Below, piece after piece: positions 33,598 to 46,969 of a stretch of DNA of 64,000 nucleotides (position 1 is its first letter; each line of letters starts with the position of its first letter). The translations under genes were made by a program, and so were the position numbers. The notes under the pieces were generated by a model. The model searched no databases. It was not told where the DNA came from and saw only the letters and a list, made by a program, of their open reading frames with translations. The DNA is from Bigelowiella natans CCMP2755 (Eukaryota; Cercozoa; Chlorarachniophyceae), in contig ADNK01001958.1 of assembly GCA_000320545.1 (NCBI GenBank), forward strand, positions 1 to 64,000, written 5' to 3'.

Positions 33598-36099
33598 CTA
33601 GCTGCAGTAATATGCAGTTTGATTCTCAGGCGAAAAAGTGCGATCTCCGTGGCCATTGATGACATGGTCGACTGATCCTTGGCCATTGAGAAAGACGCTG
33701 AGCGGAGCTCTGAATCTTTCAACGAGATTCTCAGGGACATGAATACCTGATGTCACGTTCACGGGATAATCTCTGAAATAGTGGTAAACCCCCAGTGCCC
33801 ACGCATCATGGTCTTTTACATCATCTCCAACGCGATATGAAACGAACTGTTTTTCTCCATAGGACTGGTCAACATCATATGGAAATTCAGACTGGTAGAA
33901 GAAACACCTGAATCCAAACGCAGAAGGTTATGAAAAAGTTTTAACAAAAAAGAAAAAGGATGGGATCAACGTTTAAAATGTTGCTTTATACTATGTTTCT
34001 TCCTGGGATCTCTCTTTGTACTACCTGCCCCTCTCCCCAGTCCACAAGGTTAAATCGTTGAGAGTATGTTCAACTGCCAAGCCGTACATAGTGACGTCAT
34101 TTCCCTCAACAACCATCCCTGTTTCACAAGGATTCTTGCTGCCGTATACCTCCCCACCCACAGTGTGATCAGCTCGCCATAACCACAAGTTATCACCGAT
34201 CACGTGACCACTATTAATCTCAACCATCCGAGCGGCCTGCACTTCGTTCACATCTGGGCCTCCCACGCGAGCAAACACGTCATACAAGAACCCTGTAGTA
34301 GTAGTAGTAGTAGTAGAAGTAGTAGTAGTAGTAGCGTATAATATTGAAGTCGATTAATGGAGGCATTTACTACTGCTGGATCATAAGGCGTGAAATAAAA
34401 AGAGGACACATGATCACAACATAGTGTACAGCCACAACAAACAAACAACATTAAGGACGAGTAAGACAAGTAAACACAACTGCAATATTTATCTTCACAT
34501 TTTTTGGCACAAATACCAGGATTGGAGCTGTTGCCCTCATACGAACCTCCTCCCCATTGAAGCAGTGTGGGAGACGACTTTGGTCCTGCCTGCAGCAAGA
34601 CGCCAGCGATACGAACACCGTCCAGATCATCCGCGACGATAATGCATGGGTTCCCGTTGGCAGATATGAGTGTTGCCATTCCTAATCCGAGCAGCACCTG
34701 CCGTGAATGGCTGAATATGAAGAAGAGGAGAAGAACAATTGCCATCAATTTAATATGATTGCGAGAAGACTTCAAGGGATGCTATTGTGAGCAGTGTGTT
34801 GTGGCCATAATACGTTATCTTGAGAGGTGCCTCAAGAGAGTAAATAGCCGGCGAAAGAACAATGTGCAAACCCAGCGCCAGTTGAAAGTTGATCATATCA
34901 GCGGTGTCGTTTGGCTGCGTCACATAAACTTTGCTGAAATCGACACTCTCGACCAGATCTTCTTCTTTTTCTTCTGTCTTTTTTGATTGCCAACTTGGCC
35001 CAGATACATTTGTGCGCAATTGAGGAATATTTAGTGTAAACTTGCCCTCAGAGCTGATGGAGAGGAACGGCTTTTCTGCAATTACAGGCGTCTCTTCCAC
35101 AGATGTTATCGGACCCTCACTACTGTCTGTGGTGTGAATTGAATGTGGGCGGTATCGAGGTCGATAATCTATACGAGAGCTCATCCCTCGCACAGCAGCT
35201 TTGTTTTGGCTTTTCTCCTTCTTCAAGAACCGGGAAGAGTTACTACTTTGGGAGTTCTTTCCGCAGTGAGAGTTAGGAGCTCCTTCAACTCCGACGAATA
35301 CCATATTCCAATTTGCACCCTCCCATTTTGCGACTCTGGAATTTCTTGTGATAAATTGTTGTTGTGAGCCTGACTGCGCCACGCCGTCCACAAGAAGATC
35401 AGCTGCAAACCCCCCACTAGAAAACCCAGCATATGCGTATGGGGGGACATATTGGAAGAGGAGGAGATCGTTCACAATCCATGCCCTTCTCAAGGGAGCA
35501 GCCTGTGACACGGCCCAGATCATCCCATTGGCGCCGTTCCACCAGCCATGTGCAGAAGTCGACTTGAAATTCTCGGCCTTAAATTGGTATGTTAATCTTA
35601 TTCTTGGAAAATAATAGAAATTTTTAAACAATGATCACGAACCGCTCTCCAGAAGGTATCAAGCGCTCCTACACTAGGATTGTAATTAGCCTCCTCGCAG
35701 TGTACGCCCTTGTCTCCTGAAAACACTACGTCTTGAGGTTTCAATCCTAAACCTAAGACTTGAGTGTAATAGCCTACTGGAACATCAACTTTGTACTCCC
35801 CCGGAGTAAACATAAGTACAAATCTCTTCTCGCTAAATTGTCCATTTTCGGGAGGGTTGTGGCCACCATTTTGCAAATAAATCTGATTCATATACAATTT
35901 GCTACTTAAGCTGCTGCAAAAAAATGATCATTCCTTCTACAACCTTGTTGACAGTATCTTGAATGTTCTCCGTCGTTGGGTCGAAGATAAACACGCTATC
36001 TGGCCAGTTGGGAGGATTTGGCTGTATTGAAGTACCCCCCACTCCTTGCAACCAGAAAAGCAGCGATAGCAGAGGGGTGGTGGCAGTAAACGAGGTCAT
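33598..36099 (-). CDS. Secreted beta-helix (pectate-lyase-fold-like) protein of bacterial type
   Basis: Six exons with closing phases: 36099-35944, 35882-35643, 35577-34771, 34697-34517, 34292-34025 and 33907-33598, giving 653 aa. A signal peptide is evident (LLSLLFWLQGVGGTS). Landmarks: FTPGEYKVDVPVGYYTQVLG, TFWRAAENF, WAVSQAAPLRR, FSSGGFAADLLVDG, SGSQQQFITRNS, GANWNMVFVG, EKPFLSI, GLGMATLI, GVRIAGVLLQAG, VIGDNLWLWRADH and YGLAVEHTLND. This run matches large secreted proteins annotated in bacteria such as Streptomyces as coagulation factor 5/8-type or adenylyl cyclase, built on a right-handed beta helix; substrate unknown. The presence of five introns shows the gene is resident in the nuclear genome, so bacterial contamination is excluded. 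About 60 residues rich in Ser, Lys and Arg after GVEGAPNS look like a local insertion. Confidence 0.8.
34294..34334. repeat. GTA triplet repeat in an intron
   Basis: Near-perfect GTA repeat at the 3' end of an intron of the beta-helix gene; on the coding strand it supplies a TAC repeat just before the acceptor. Confidence 0.8.
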
Positions 36100-36420
36100 C
36101 AGACTTCTTCCTTTGCTTTACCTTCCGACATTGCTCACTTTGTACCAGCCCTTTTCCACTAAATTCCATGTCGTCTGTGCGAATGTGAGTGGGAAACTCC
36201 ATCATTCATAAACTAAATGACAGACTACCGGTACTAACTGACAGTATCAGGATGTTGTTGTAATTGTTGTTGTGTTGCCACTGTGAAGATCATTTTCAAA
36301 GATAACCCTAACCGCACAACTCCAACATCATTGATAACCGTCAGGCAGGGGGGAGGAGGAGGAGGACGATGAGGGCCCTGTTGTTATATCTCTGACGAAA
36401 AATATCGTCTTGGACGCAAG
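36100..36420. promoter_or_regulatory. Divergent intergenic promoter region
   Basis: About 320 bp separate the start codon of the beta-helix gene (minus) from that of the ankyrin gene (plus). Both promoters should lie here. No specific element was identified. Confidence 0.4.
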
Positions 36421-39400
36421 ATGGGAGGGGACAGGGAAGTAATGTTGGAGGAGAATGGAGAGGTTGGAATGGACGAAGACGGGTTTGAGGACCAGAGTGA
36501 AAAAGATCCAGAGAAAATCTTGATGGATAATTGCTCTCGTTGCCAGCACCGACGTATTAGTCGTAAGAGAATGGTTGTATGGCTACTCATCTCTATCCTC
36601 CTGGTACAACCATCGATCTCGTATCCAATATTTGTTTAAACACGCATACACATGTATAATTAATTACAACATCAAGGCGTGCGCGCAATGGCGGCAAGGT
36701 CGTGATGATCCTGGGAAAGATGCAAGCCATCACCCTCTTCGAAGATCGCCATGGGCACCAGAAAGAGCTGAGAGGGGCCAAAAACTTCCGCGCCCTTGGG
36801 ATCCGCCTGGGGGCGTTGGGATATCGTTGCCTGCTCCGGTATGTGTGTGGTAGATAGAGGCACACCATCACCATCTCACAGAATATGTAGGTTGCTAATG
36901 GCGGTGCTCCGGGGAATATTATTGTTTTCGCTGATGATTTAGGTCTACTATGGAGTCTTCTATGTCCCGTTTGCGATCATGATAAGCTACCCATTATACG
37001 CTTTCATGTAAGAATGAAAACAAGCCTTCACAGTAGTAGAAATAGTAGTAGTAACAGTGGCAGAGATGTTGTAGTACAAGAGTGTTAAGGCTTTGATCTC
37101 ACGTTGATCTTTGTCCCGGAAACAGGCGGGAGATTACACGAAGTATATGCCCATTCTTGCATCGACGAGACCCTCTGCTTCTAGATGTCAAGCTGAAGGT
37201 CTACTACTCATGCACGCATGGAACAATCCCACGCGAATCTTATGAGAATGATGTTTTGGTTTCATAGAGAGGGGGCTACCGTGTCTGCAAGTTCATACGA
37301 TCGTACGTTCTATATATCAGAGTATCCTTCCCTCAGTCACTATGCGTGCTCTTGTTGTCTTCAGATTATCATCGTTCTTTCTTACATTTCACGCACTAAT
37401 GGCTGAGAATAAATAGTTCTTATGTTCCATTTTCATTCTTTTTTATTGCCCACGAATATTACCACATCTATCAGATATAAAGGACGACGAAAGATACTGA
37501 AAAGGTAGAGCGCTGTGATTTAGGCTGTGCTGCCTCCAGACAACCACTAAATTGAATTGAATCTCATAGTAATTACATGTATGGCAGCCGTATTATTCCT
37601 TCTATTCCTCCCCCTCTTTGCCTACCACCCATTGTTGCTGTTTCCTTGCTAATAGGCGCGTGGAAGTGGTAGATTCACTGACAGGATATCAAATCAGAGT
37701 TGAGAGCAGAATCCTTCGCACCTTGGTAAGAGAAGGAAGATGGTTTCACTTCTTCCGGCAGTAATCCAATAACTCGTGCCTTTTTTCGCTGCTATTTTCG
37801 TTAAAAAGGAAAATCAGAATCATGCGCGCATACTCTGGGCGGCTGCCGATGGGGACCTTGCCCTTGTAGTAAATCGTACATTGCCAATCACAATTACATA
37901 ACAGTGTTTTCTGATTTAATCTTCTGCACAAAGGCCGAGCGGACGATGAAAGACATTCCTCTCTTAGAGTAATAGCATTTGTTTATTGTACTACTATCAC
38001 TACTACTACGACTACTGATGATGATAGCAGCGATGGTAAATTCTCTCTAGTACATGCTGCATGTGCATTCAGTATTCTACGCTTTGTACTACACGCATCT
38101 TTGAACAATCACGAAGCGTTTGTGTTTAATATCCATAATATCATCAGACGATGCACCGTCTTCGACTATGAAAATCGATCACCCGTATTTCTTGCAATCA
38201 TGAGGTTAATATCTACACCTCTTCACACCAAAAAACTACCAACTACAACAACAACAACGGCACTATCGTTTCTGCCTCAGTTAGTGACTAACTCTCATAC
38301 TACTACTGCTACTATTACTGGTACCACTACTACTAGAAACCAGTCGCACATGGTGTCTTATCTGACGAAGATCGGTGGTTTCGACTTGAACCGAGGCCCT
38401 AAACACAACCCTGGGCTCTCACCATTATACCTGGCTGTGCGGGTATTAGTTAGTACTGCTAATGTCCTCTTCTTGCCTATCTTTTCTCTCTTCCTGAATC
38501 GAAACAGCCATGATGATATACTTCGACCTAACACATCTTGCTGGCCCTCTTAGAATAGCGATCACAGCAGCGTGAGAGCTTTACTGGAGGCTGGGGCTAA
38601 CGTACACGTATCGAATCCTAGTGAAATGTCGGTAAGTACAGATGATGATGATGATGATGTTTCAAAAGCAGCAAAAGTTAGATGTGATAAGTAATGGTGT
38701 ACGTCATCTTATCCGGTTGATAGGTGGTTTCATCTTGTATCTTCCCATTTTTCATACCGCTCCACACATTTTGCTATAATAACTAACAGGCCAAGCCATT
38801 AACCCTCGCAGCGAAGATCGGAGATGTCAGATGGAACAACAATCATCATCATCATCTTCATCATCATCATCACCAATATTTGTTAAATAAATGCTATTCG
38901 TCTTTCACACAAAACAATACATATTTCTCCGCCGTTTGATTCCAATATAAACAATTGAATGCTGAAACTATACGGTCCTCATATTGATTCATCATCATCA
39001 TATGCGTAGGCTGCTATCGTTCGTGAGCTCCTACGATTCAATGCAGATCCGAACTATAAAGTAAATATTAGTAGTCGTAGTAGTGGCTGTGTAGAAGAAG
39101 AAGGGGAAGAAGAAAGAGGTTGCCGGTTGTGTGTGATTACACCATCAGGCTACTAATGTATCTTTTGATGCAATACTGTGCCAAAATTTTAAAAAAAAGA
39201 TCGATTCAATCTCTTAAGGAGTTGGCTTGTTACGATATCTTCTTCATCATCATCATCACTATCATCATCACAACCATTATCCATCACCATCATCTTATTC
39301 TTTCTCTTATCTCCTCTAAAGATTGACAGGGGGAGGGTCCCTATGCTCCACGACGCGATCAAAGTCTCTTCTAGTTTACAAATAAAAGCACATGTGTTCG

Positions 39401-39984
39401 TGAAGAGAAAACCGAAATACGTGAAACTTTGCAGTGTATGCGTATATGTACATGTATGTAAGCACGCATGCATCCATTCTCCATCATTACCTTCGCACTG
39501 GCGTGGTGTCTTCGTCGCAGTAGATGAGTTGTTCGATGTTTCTCTCTCGTCGTTATGCAGTCGGATTCAGTATCAGTAGTAAGATCACTTCTGGAGGGTG
39601 GGGCAAATCCAAATGCAGTTATGAAAGAAGGTGAGAGAAGAGTGACTATACTAGAGATAAGAATAAGCAAACGTGGCTTGTAAACGATGAAGGTCAAGTA
39701 GAATGTGTGATGTTGTATTCGACACTCCTCATCCTCTGCTATCCCTATCTGTCCCCCCCCCCCCCCTTTTCAGAGAAGATGGATGTGACTGCTTGCATGC
39801 TGGCAGCAAAGTCCAAAAATCACGAGGTTTGTTTGTTGTCACCCTACAAAGAATATAGCAATAACTAACAACATCGAGAATCGAGTAGTGGTACCTATTT
39901 ATTTGTATTGGGCAAAGGGTAGTATTTAGCTTGCAGATGTATGTAGAGATGTATGATTGCTCTTACAGCAGCGAGGTCGATGAT

Positions 39985-40029
<45 letters not shown>

Positions 40030-42610
40030 TTCTATAGATTCTAAGCTTGCTGCTAAAATACAACGTGGATGTTAATGCTTCTAACGAGAAGGTAGTAAAA
40101 GTAGCAGCAGTAGTAGGTAGTTTTAATTTTGTGGGAAAGTATCATTTAAAGGTTGATTTGCACTGAAAGTCGTCGTACAGGGTACTACTATAGCCAAATA
40201 TTATCGAACGAACTATTTAAGCAATCTAAAAAGCAGCCTCAGAGCTCGATATTATCGATGAAAGCATGTTCCTCCTGTAATCTTTCAACTTGGCCGTCGT
40301 TTTGAATATGTTTTACTGTGTGTCTGATTAACAACATTGAAAGGGCACAAGCGCTCTCATCTGCGCCGTATTTGAGAAGGATTTGGACGCTATGAGAATG
40401 CTTCTCAAGTACTACTTCCCGCTTATGCGAAATACACGTTTTAACGTATAGAGATTGTTGTTGTCTTTTCGTCGCGTTATTGGTGGATCATGACTCCCTT
40501 ATTATTAGTTACTTTTGCCTATTTATGAGGGTGATGGTGATGATTCTGTCCCTGCTACTATAATGTTGGCATTTTCACTTGCTCAATACGCATCATCTAT
40601 CATTTAACCAGTGCGGGGGCATATCCTGATTCCGTGTATCTCCAACGCCAACCTGCAAGCTCCAACTCTTTTCAATCATATCTGCAAAACCTTAACAGAT
40701 ACTTAAACTTAACCAGAAGGAAATCGACGACGGAGTCGCAAGCACTATCCTCCCCTCTCATTTCATCATTATCATCCTTAGCACCATCATCATCGTCGTC
40801 GTCATCATCGTCATCGTCATCACCAAATACGGAGCATTATTATCCTTCTGAGAAGGTGGGTCCTGTATTACTGTCATCATTATTGAGTGGTTTCGGGTGA
40901 ATCATTCTCTTTTCCCCTCTTGTATGTGTATTCATTCACCCACGCTATCAATGCTGCAAAAGAACGAATGGGATTAGTATCAATAGTCACAATGACAACT
41001 ACAACAAAAATAACATAATCGCCATCATTATCAACAGTGCTTCTCGTTACGAATGCACGATCTACAAGCTGAGGCGTTGAGGAAGTGGGAATGCTACCGG
41101 AGCAAGGCCTTTGAGGCTATACAGGCTGCAAAGGACAATAACGACAAGATAGCAGCAGCTATCAATCGAAAGAATAGAGACTCCCGTGTCATAGAAAAGA
41201 AAGAGGGGGGACAGGAAGGACAGCTCTTGGAAGAGCATAGCAACGATAACAACAACAACAACGAGATTGGGGGCCTAAGTAACAAGATCGACAGCGCCTC
41301 CTCTTCTGCTTTCATTGAGATCGGAATTACACCGCTCATCTTCGCATGCCAAGGCAACAAATAGTTCCTTTGAAGAGGACTTTTCAGTTTTGTGACCGTT
41401 GTAATTGTACGTCTTTTGTGTATGATGATAATGATTAGCATCATCCTCGATTATTTTTCGTAGCGTTGAACTATTCATAATTTATTATCGATATCGTTCT
41501 ATCGTAGTCGCTAAATGTCATCATCCTCTTCTCTAACTTTCCCTCTTTTTCTTCTTCTTCTTCTTCTTCTTCTTCTTCTTCTTCTTCTTGTTCTCTTTTT
41601 GATGCTGCTGCTTCACATTCACCCATTAGCTGGGGATGTGGAGATGTGTAAGCTGCTGTTGTCATTCGGAGCAAATGCAAACTTTAAGCACAAAGATCCA
41701 GGGTAAACATGGATTGAAACAAAAAAAAGAAAGAAAGAAAGAAAGCATATTTGAAGGTGTAAAAAAGATTATTTCCATCGACACTGACATCTTCTTCTTC
41801 TCAGCATCTGTCCGCTCATCCTTGCAGCTACGGTTGATTCGAAACGAGAGGAACTAATTATAACGAGCCTGTCTTGACACGCGCACTCTCTAACTTGGCG
41901 CTGAATTTACCAAAGGGGATGTATCTACATTGCTGATAAATATTTGTGCTTGATGTGTCACCTTGCGCTTTCTCCCTACTTACTGTTTCCATCCTCCTTC
42001 ATATTTCCAATTACTACTATCACTATTGTCTATCCACCATACATACCGTCGTCTTGAAAGGGGGGGCACACTGAGATATGCATGCTACTCCTGGAAAACG
42101 AAGCCGATCCTGAAGCTCATGACCTTTCCGGAGGGGTACATCCTACGTAAATGTATAATATATGCGTGAAATACACTCGAGATGTCGGGATGAATAAGGG
42201 GGGGGGGGGGATAGAGGGGTGGGGCTTGATGGAGCAAGTTGGGTTCTCGAGTGACGGTGTTAGAAACACTTCGGAATATAATATACTAACGAATACGAGG
42301 TCAAGCTCATGTTGATGTTGATGATCGATTTCAACATTCTTGTAATTTTCACCAGACTGCAGGGGCTAGAGCATTCACCCAGGGATTTATAGAATTGGGA
42401 AAATATCTTCACTCACACGAGCAAGAAAGTCGTCGTCGTCGCCGCTCCCTCGGAAAGTCTCACACAATAGATGTTTTTACGTCGAAACAATCTCAACATC
42501 ATCACGAGCAGCAGCACCACACATCGTGGCAACGTGGAAAGGAAAGGGAAGGCAGAGGTATGCATCTGCAGCAGAATGCACGCATTGTTGATATTCCAGA
42601 TCCCGACTAG
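36421..42610 (+). CDS. Membrane protein with N-terminal spans and an ankyrin-repeat array
   Basis: Many exons; start ATG 36421, stop at 42610. The N-terminal part has an acidic stretch (MDEDGFEDQSEKDPEK), a hydrophobic span (MVVWLLISILL) and a second span (VYYGVFYVPFAIMISYPLYAF, about 36943-37006). An exon near 37660-37725 (VEVVDSLTGYQIRVESRIL) leads into the first ankyrin helix (ILWAAADGDLALV, near 37830). Further ankyrin pieces: ENRSPVFLAIM (38.2 kb), VRALLEAGANVHVSN (38.6), LTLAAKIGDV (38.8), IVRELLRFNADPNYK (39.0), VVRSLLEGGANPNAV (39.6), TACMLAAKSKNHE (39.8), LSLLLKYNVDVNASNEK (40.05), TSALICAVFEKDLDAMRMLL (40.35), TPLIFACQGN (41.3), MCKLLLSFGANANFKHKD (41.65), ICMLLLENEADPEAHD (42.1). 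At least eleven repeats. Ligand unknown. Two Ser/Lys-rich inserts interrupt the array. Confidence 0.75.
39989..40027. repeat. CT microsatellite in an ankyrin-gene intron
   Basis: CT run just upstream of the acceptor that precedes LSLLLKYNVDV. Confidence 0.9.
41545..41589. repeat. CTT triplet repeat in an ankyrin-gene intron
   Basis: Run of CTT triplets forming part of a long pyrimidine tract before the acceptor at about 41630. Confidence 0.85.
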
Positions 42611-43353
42611 ACAAAAAATCATTAAAAACAGAGTAGCAGCATTGCATTGTTGCTATTATTGTGATCGTCATAGCTAAACTCGCGTACAAAGTATTGTACC
42701 ATGGAAATGCACCTAGCAGGGCTGTACGTTCGCATAGTATCTGGAACATGCATACAATTAATGGATCTACACGTGTATGGGTATCATATTGGCTGCTGTT
42801 TGAAATCATGTGGTTGTGCTTGATAATGGTGCTATCACAAGCAAGCAACAGCACGCACTGCGGCGCATGCTATGCGTTTATGCATTGTACTACACCATTG
42901 AAATAGCATTTACACAATACACGCCGTGAATCGTACGCAGTCATTTGTGTATTGTTCGGTCGGCATGCTGGCACACCATGAGTAGTAACGCATGCAGCAA
43001 AATCGTAGCACTGGTGTACTAAGCTGGAGGCTTTTATCTAGTGTATATATGATGATTCAGTTACATGAGTCAAATGATGTAATAAGGACGCATTTAAAGC
43101 TTGCGCGCTCCAAGATAGCTTCGATCAAGACAGTACAATCATCATGATGAATTCACACGTACTTCTCACTCGCTAGCCAGATAGAAGCCTGATTAATTCG
43201 AACTTTCTAAGCGGTCGTAACCCAGTTAATTTAAGTCACCACGGTAATTCTCTGTGGCCAATTAGAAGAATTGTCATAAGGAGCCTAGCTTTATTGTTTA
43301 CAACCTCTAGCTATGTGGAATCAATCTGCATAATATATATAGCGAGCTTCAAT
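42611..43353. other. Convergent gap with palindromic words
   Basis: Between the 3' ends of the ankyrin gene and the zinc-finger gene. About 42760-43010 is rich in GCATGC/GCATGCTGGC words. No gene recognised. Confidence 0.5.
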
Positions 43354-43585
43354 TTATCTATTTAAACCATGGCAAAGATCACCTGCTGATCTATTTGCCA
43401 TGTGACCAGTCGAGTCACAATGCCGTATTAAGTTTATCTCACGAATGAAAAACTTTCCACAGTCTTTGCAGCAAGTAGCAAAGGGGAGAGGGGAGACGAT
43501 TCTCTCGACGTCAAATTCAGGTCTACACCATTGAGACGTTAAGTGCTTTTTCAAGTACGCCTTGTATTTGAACCTGTACGTGGGA

Positions 43586-43642
<57 letters not shown>

Positions 43643-44231
43643 CTTTTGGTATGTTTTAAATTCCACTGATTTGTCATTAAAGGGCCATTGTTAATGATAT
43701 ACTTATAAACGGCAAACATTGAAAAAGCATACGGTCATGAGTCACCCGTCTCTGCCATTTATTCTTACCGTCTGAAACATCTCCCACAAGCGTATTTCCG
43801 GGTCGAAGCATGGGTCGAGTTCATATGTGCATGAAGATACCGCCTTGCCGTGAATCCCCGCCCACATTTGGAGCATTGGAAGCGTGGTGGACGGTGTCGA
43901 GCATCTAGGTGGAACTCAAGCTGACGGCGATTGGCTAAAAGTACTCCGCACTCAGTGCATTGCTTAGGTTTGTGGTGGATCTCCATGTGCTTCCATCGCC
44001 TAGCCGCAGTCACAAATGTTCTGGTAAATAACAACAAGGGATAGGAAGAAGGCGAAAAGGATCATTTGAACGTGCGAGGGCAGCATCAATGATATACCTC
44101 AATACTACTTTCAAAACACATCATCATCAGCATCATGTGGTGTTTTAAACTGCCCACTCCTCCCTTTTTTTAAAAAAAAAACGATGCTCTGTGTAAGTTA
44201 GCAACGTGTTGGTGTGCGTGTGTGTATATAT

Positions 44232-44282
<51 letters not shown>

Positions 44283-44830
44283 GTGTACGTCGTCGTCCTT
44301 TCATCTTTCAACCCACCTGTTACAGCGAGTACATGAGCGCTGACTCCCATATCTATGCGACATTGCATGTCTTTTCAGGTTAGATTTTTGTGTGAAGACC
44401 CAACTACAATTCTCACATCTGAAGGCACGATATGATGACTTCCCAGTGTGGAGAAGCAAGTGTCGTTTGAAGTTGGTTTTCTTCGTAGTAGTGTTGCATA
44501 TCTGGATTCATACAAATCGACGTGAATCGAATCAAACGACGAACGAGTGCGAGTGGACTGACGTACCATGCACAAGAGCATCCCTTCCGAGAGCGGAATA
44601 GATACATTGTTCCAAAAGTCTGCAGAAATCCGAGTCCTTCTCTTTCCGCCGTTGTTGCACGTTGTTTGTGCTTGTAGCTGCTGCTCGTGACCTGTTAGTG
44701 AAGCTATCTCGAGAAACGTTTCTACCTTGGCTTCTGGAGGGGTGTTGCCGCTACCATCAAGGGGGGTATCATCGGGTAATACAGTAGCAGCAGTAGATAG
44801 TATATTGGAGCATTTTGGCATCGACGCCAT
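43354..44830 (-). CDS. C2H2 zinc-finger protein
   Basis: Four exons with closing phases: 44830-44567, 44480-44317, 44020-43769 and 43573-43354, giving 299 aa. The N-terminal 80 residues are Thr/Pro/Ser-rich and unassigned. C2H2 fingers follow: CENCSWVFTQKSNLKRHAMSH, CTRC...MEIHH, CTECGVLLANRRQLEFHLDARH, CSKCGRGFTARRYLHAHMNSTH, CGRCFRRF..., and CKDCGKFFIREINLIRHCDSTGH. A first degenerate finger (KRHLLLHTGKS) lacks a visible Cys pair. Linkers vary, so this is not a canonical TGEKP array. Probable role: DNA binding or transcriptional regulation; targets unknown. The start chosen is the first in-frame ATG; the frame upstream is open but has no ATG. Confidence 0.8.
43591..43641. repeat. GA microsatellite in a zinc-finger gene intron
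   Basis: GA run on plus (CT on the coding strand), just upstream of the acceptor of the last exon. Confidence 0.9.
44221..44279. repeat. TA microsatellite in a zinc-finger gene intron
   Basis: Imperfect start (GTGTATATATACACACA), then a pure TA run to 44279. Confidence 0.9.
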
Positions 44831-46969
44831 CAAAGCAGGTGCAGCGGCAGTAAAAGCGTAGACAAGGAAGGTGATAATATTTAATTGCAAAGCCAGAAAC
44901 CACAACCGCTGTCTGGCGGTGTAGAGACGGGTAGATCAAGAGAATATCTTCCTTTTGTTATAATTTGGTTGTTCTTATCTCCTTCTTCCTCTCCTCTCTC
45001 TTCTTCGGCTGCTCCCAAAGAATGTTTGTCGGTAGACTAGCACTTACGCACCAGCTTATTCAGAACACGTCACCACCACCTCTACGCGTTGTGATCGTCG
45101 CTTCTCACGCGTTAGAGCCTGTGAATCATCGTTTCACACGTGTAGTGGGAGAAGAAGGAGGGAGGGCATGATGATCGCATCTCCATCAGTGAAGACCCAT
45201 GCGATCGATGATGTATCGTTTTTTATTTATCATTTAGACTTTTTATTTGCGATGTTTGTGGGTGTCATGTTGTTCATGCATGAAGATCTTGGATTGTAAT
45301 TTTTATTAGGATGTTTTTCGCATGAATTTAAGACCAAAATAGTTCTTACTCAGGATGAATTTTGCCCTGTCCGCTGTGCGCGGCCTGCAGTCTGCCCCGC
45401 TAGTTTGCGCTAGTCAGTCCTCACTGAAGCCAGTTCGACGAGGCAATGCATTTCGCACATTGCAAGTGTCTTGTCACACTTTGGAAGTGTAGTTTTTCAT
45501 CATTGTTCCCATTGTTCTCATTGTTCTGGATGACCGATCGAGCAACAAGTGTTGTGAAACGAGCCCCTCATTTTCCATGATGATCCAGTTGATTGAGGGG
45601 GGTGTGGATGAGTTTGCACATCCCACGATCCTTTCAACCGCTCAATTGGAATCACTTCATTCATTCATTTGTTCACGGATGAGTGTGTCACACACTGGCA
45701 CACACCACACACCACACACGATGGAGGAGCTTGTGCAGCGTGCGAGGCGCGGTCGCCATCGCGAAGTGTGGTGACCACCGACACGGTGTGCAATGTGCAT
45801 GACACGTGATGTGCAGTGCATGCACCGTGTGCACTGTGTCCATTGCAGTGCACAGGGTGCCAAAAAATCTCCAGCTCGATGACTTTGCTGGAGGCGTTGT
45901 GGTGCCACCCAGTTGCGCCCGGCACGTTCGTTTCCGTGGCCTTTGTCTGACTTCCAGCAAATCCACACCCCCACACACTTGACATGTCATTCTCTGGTTC
46001 TTCCCGCTGACTCAAAGCCTGACAAGGCGTTGCACTCCCACCAGCTGAAAAACTGAAGGAAGTGACGTCCGAACCTTTTGATTCTCAGTCCAACACGCCA
46101 AACATTGCAGACACGCAATGTCACATGTGTGTCCATCATGAACTTGACGCGTGGCGGCGTTTCCAAATCCCAAGCTAGCAAGGTGACTCACCCAAACCTC
46201 TGGACCTGCTGGTGCCACGTGTTGCTGTGCTTTGCGATGTCGCAGCTGCAAAGGTGCACTCTGGACATGCTAGCATGCATGAAGACACGAAGCATGCTCG
46301 CGCTCGCGTTGGCCCAGCTAGCCAGCGTGTGGTGCATTGCATGTGCATGATGACGACTGCTTGGCGGTAGATCCTGCTACCTTGGAGAACCAGCTTCACG
46401 CCCCCCACAATGAAGGGCACGTGAACAATCGGTCGTAGCAGCTGAGCCACAAGTGTGCAAATTCTGCGGTTGACACAACGTGCACACGACGCTACGTTGT
46501 AGAAATTGCAAGAATGAGTAAAATGTATGGTGAATGGTTCGAAAAATGGGACCCAAATGTGGTTCATAATAAACAAGTATACGCGCACAGCAGCATGTAC
46601 AAGCCCGGCCATGTGCTACGTGGCTGCACAACACTAGAACACATGGCATGCGCCACTGGCGGCATCTATATGCATCACGACATGACTAGATGACGGTGCA
46701 AATGCAAGATCTAGCATCTTGGCATTGGTTCATCGACTAGCTAGAGGGGGAAGGTGAGTGCACGGAGCGTCGCTACGCACACAAATGCACACATGTGAAT
46801 ACATTATAAAGTTTACATTACATACAAGTTGCCAGGCATCATCACAAATACATCATTGCGTGACTGTATACCTGATTATGCATGATAGCTTAGTGCATAT
46901 TGATTGAGGAAGATCTGACAATAACCTTAATATATAACCTTAATATAAAACTTAGAACTGTTTCGTTTA
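44831..46969. other. Long gene-free gap, palindromic-word island
   Basis: More than 2 kb without a recognised exon. From about 45200 to 46760 it is unusually rich in TGCA, CACA/TGTG, CATGCA and CACGTG words; 45690-45860 is almost entirely built from CACAC, GTGCA and TGCATG units. Several open frames exist on both strands, but they overlap each other and show no family features. Holds the upstream region of the zinc-finger gene at its left end. Confidence 0.5.

Noticed and set aside
41515-41706. Separate Leu-rich membrane protein
   Set aside because: The Leu run is a CTT repeat in an intron; only the end of the frame (ankyrin repeat LLLSFGANANFKHKD) is real exon.
45577-46649. Cluster of overlapping frames on both strands
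   Set aside because: Occur in a gene-free island of CACA/TGCA words; mutually overlapping, composition driven, no splice or domain support.
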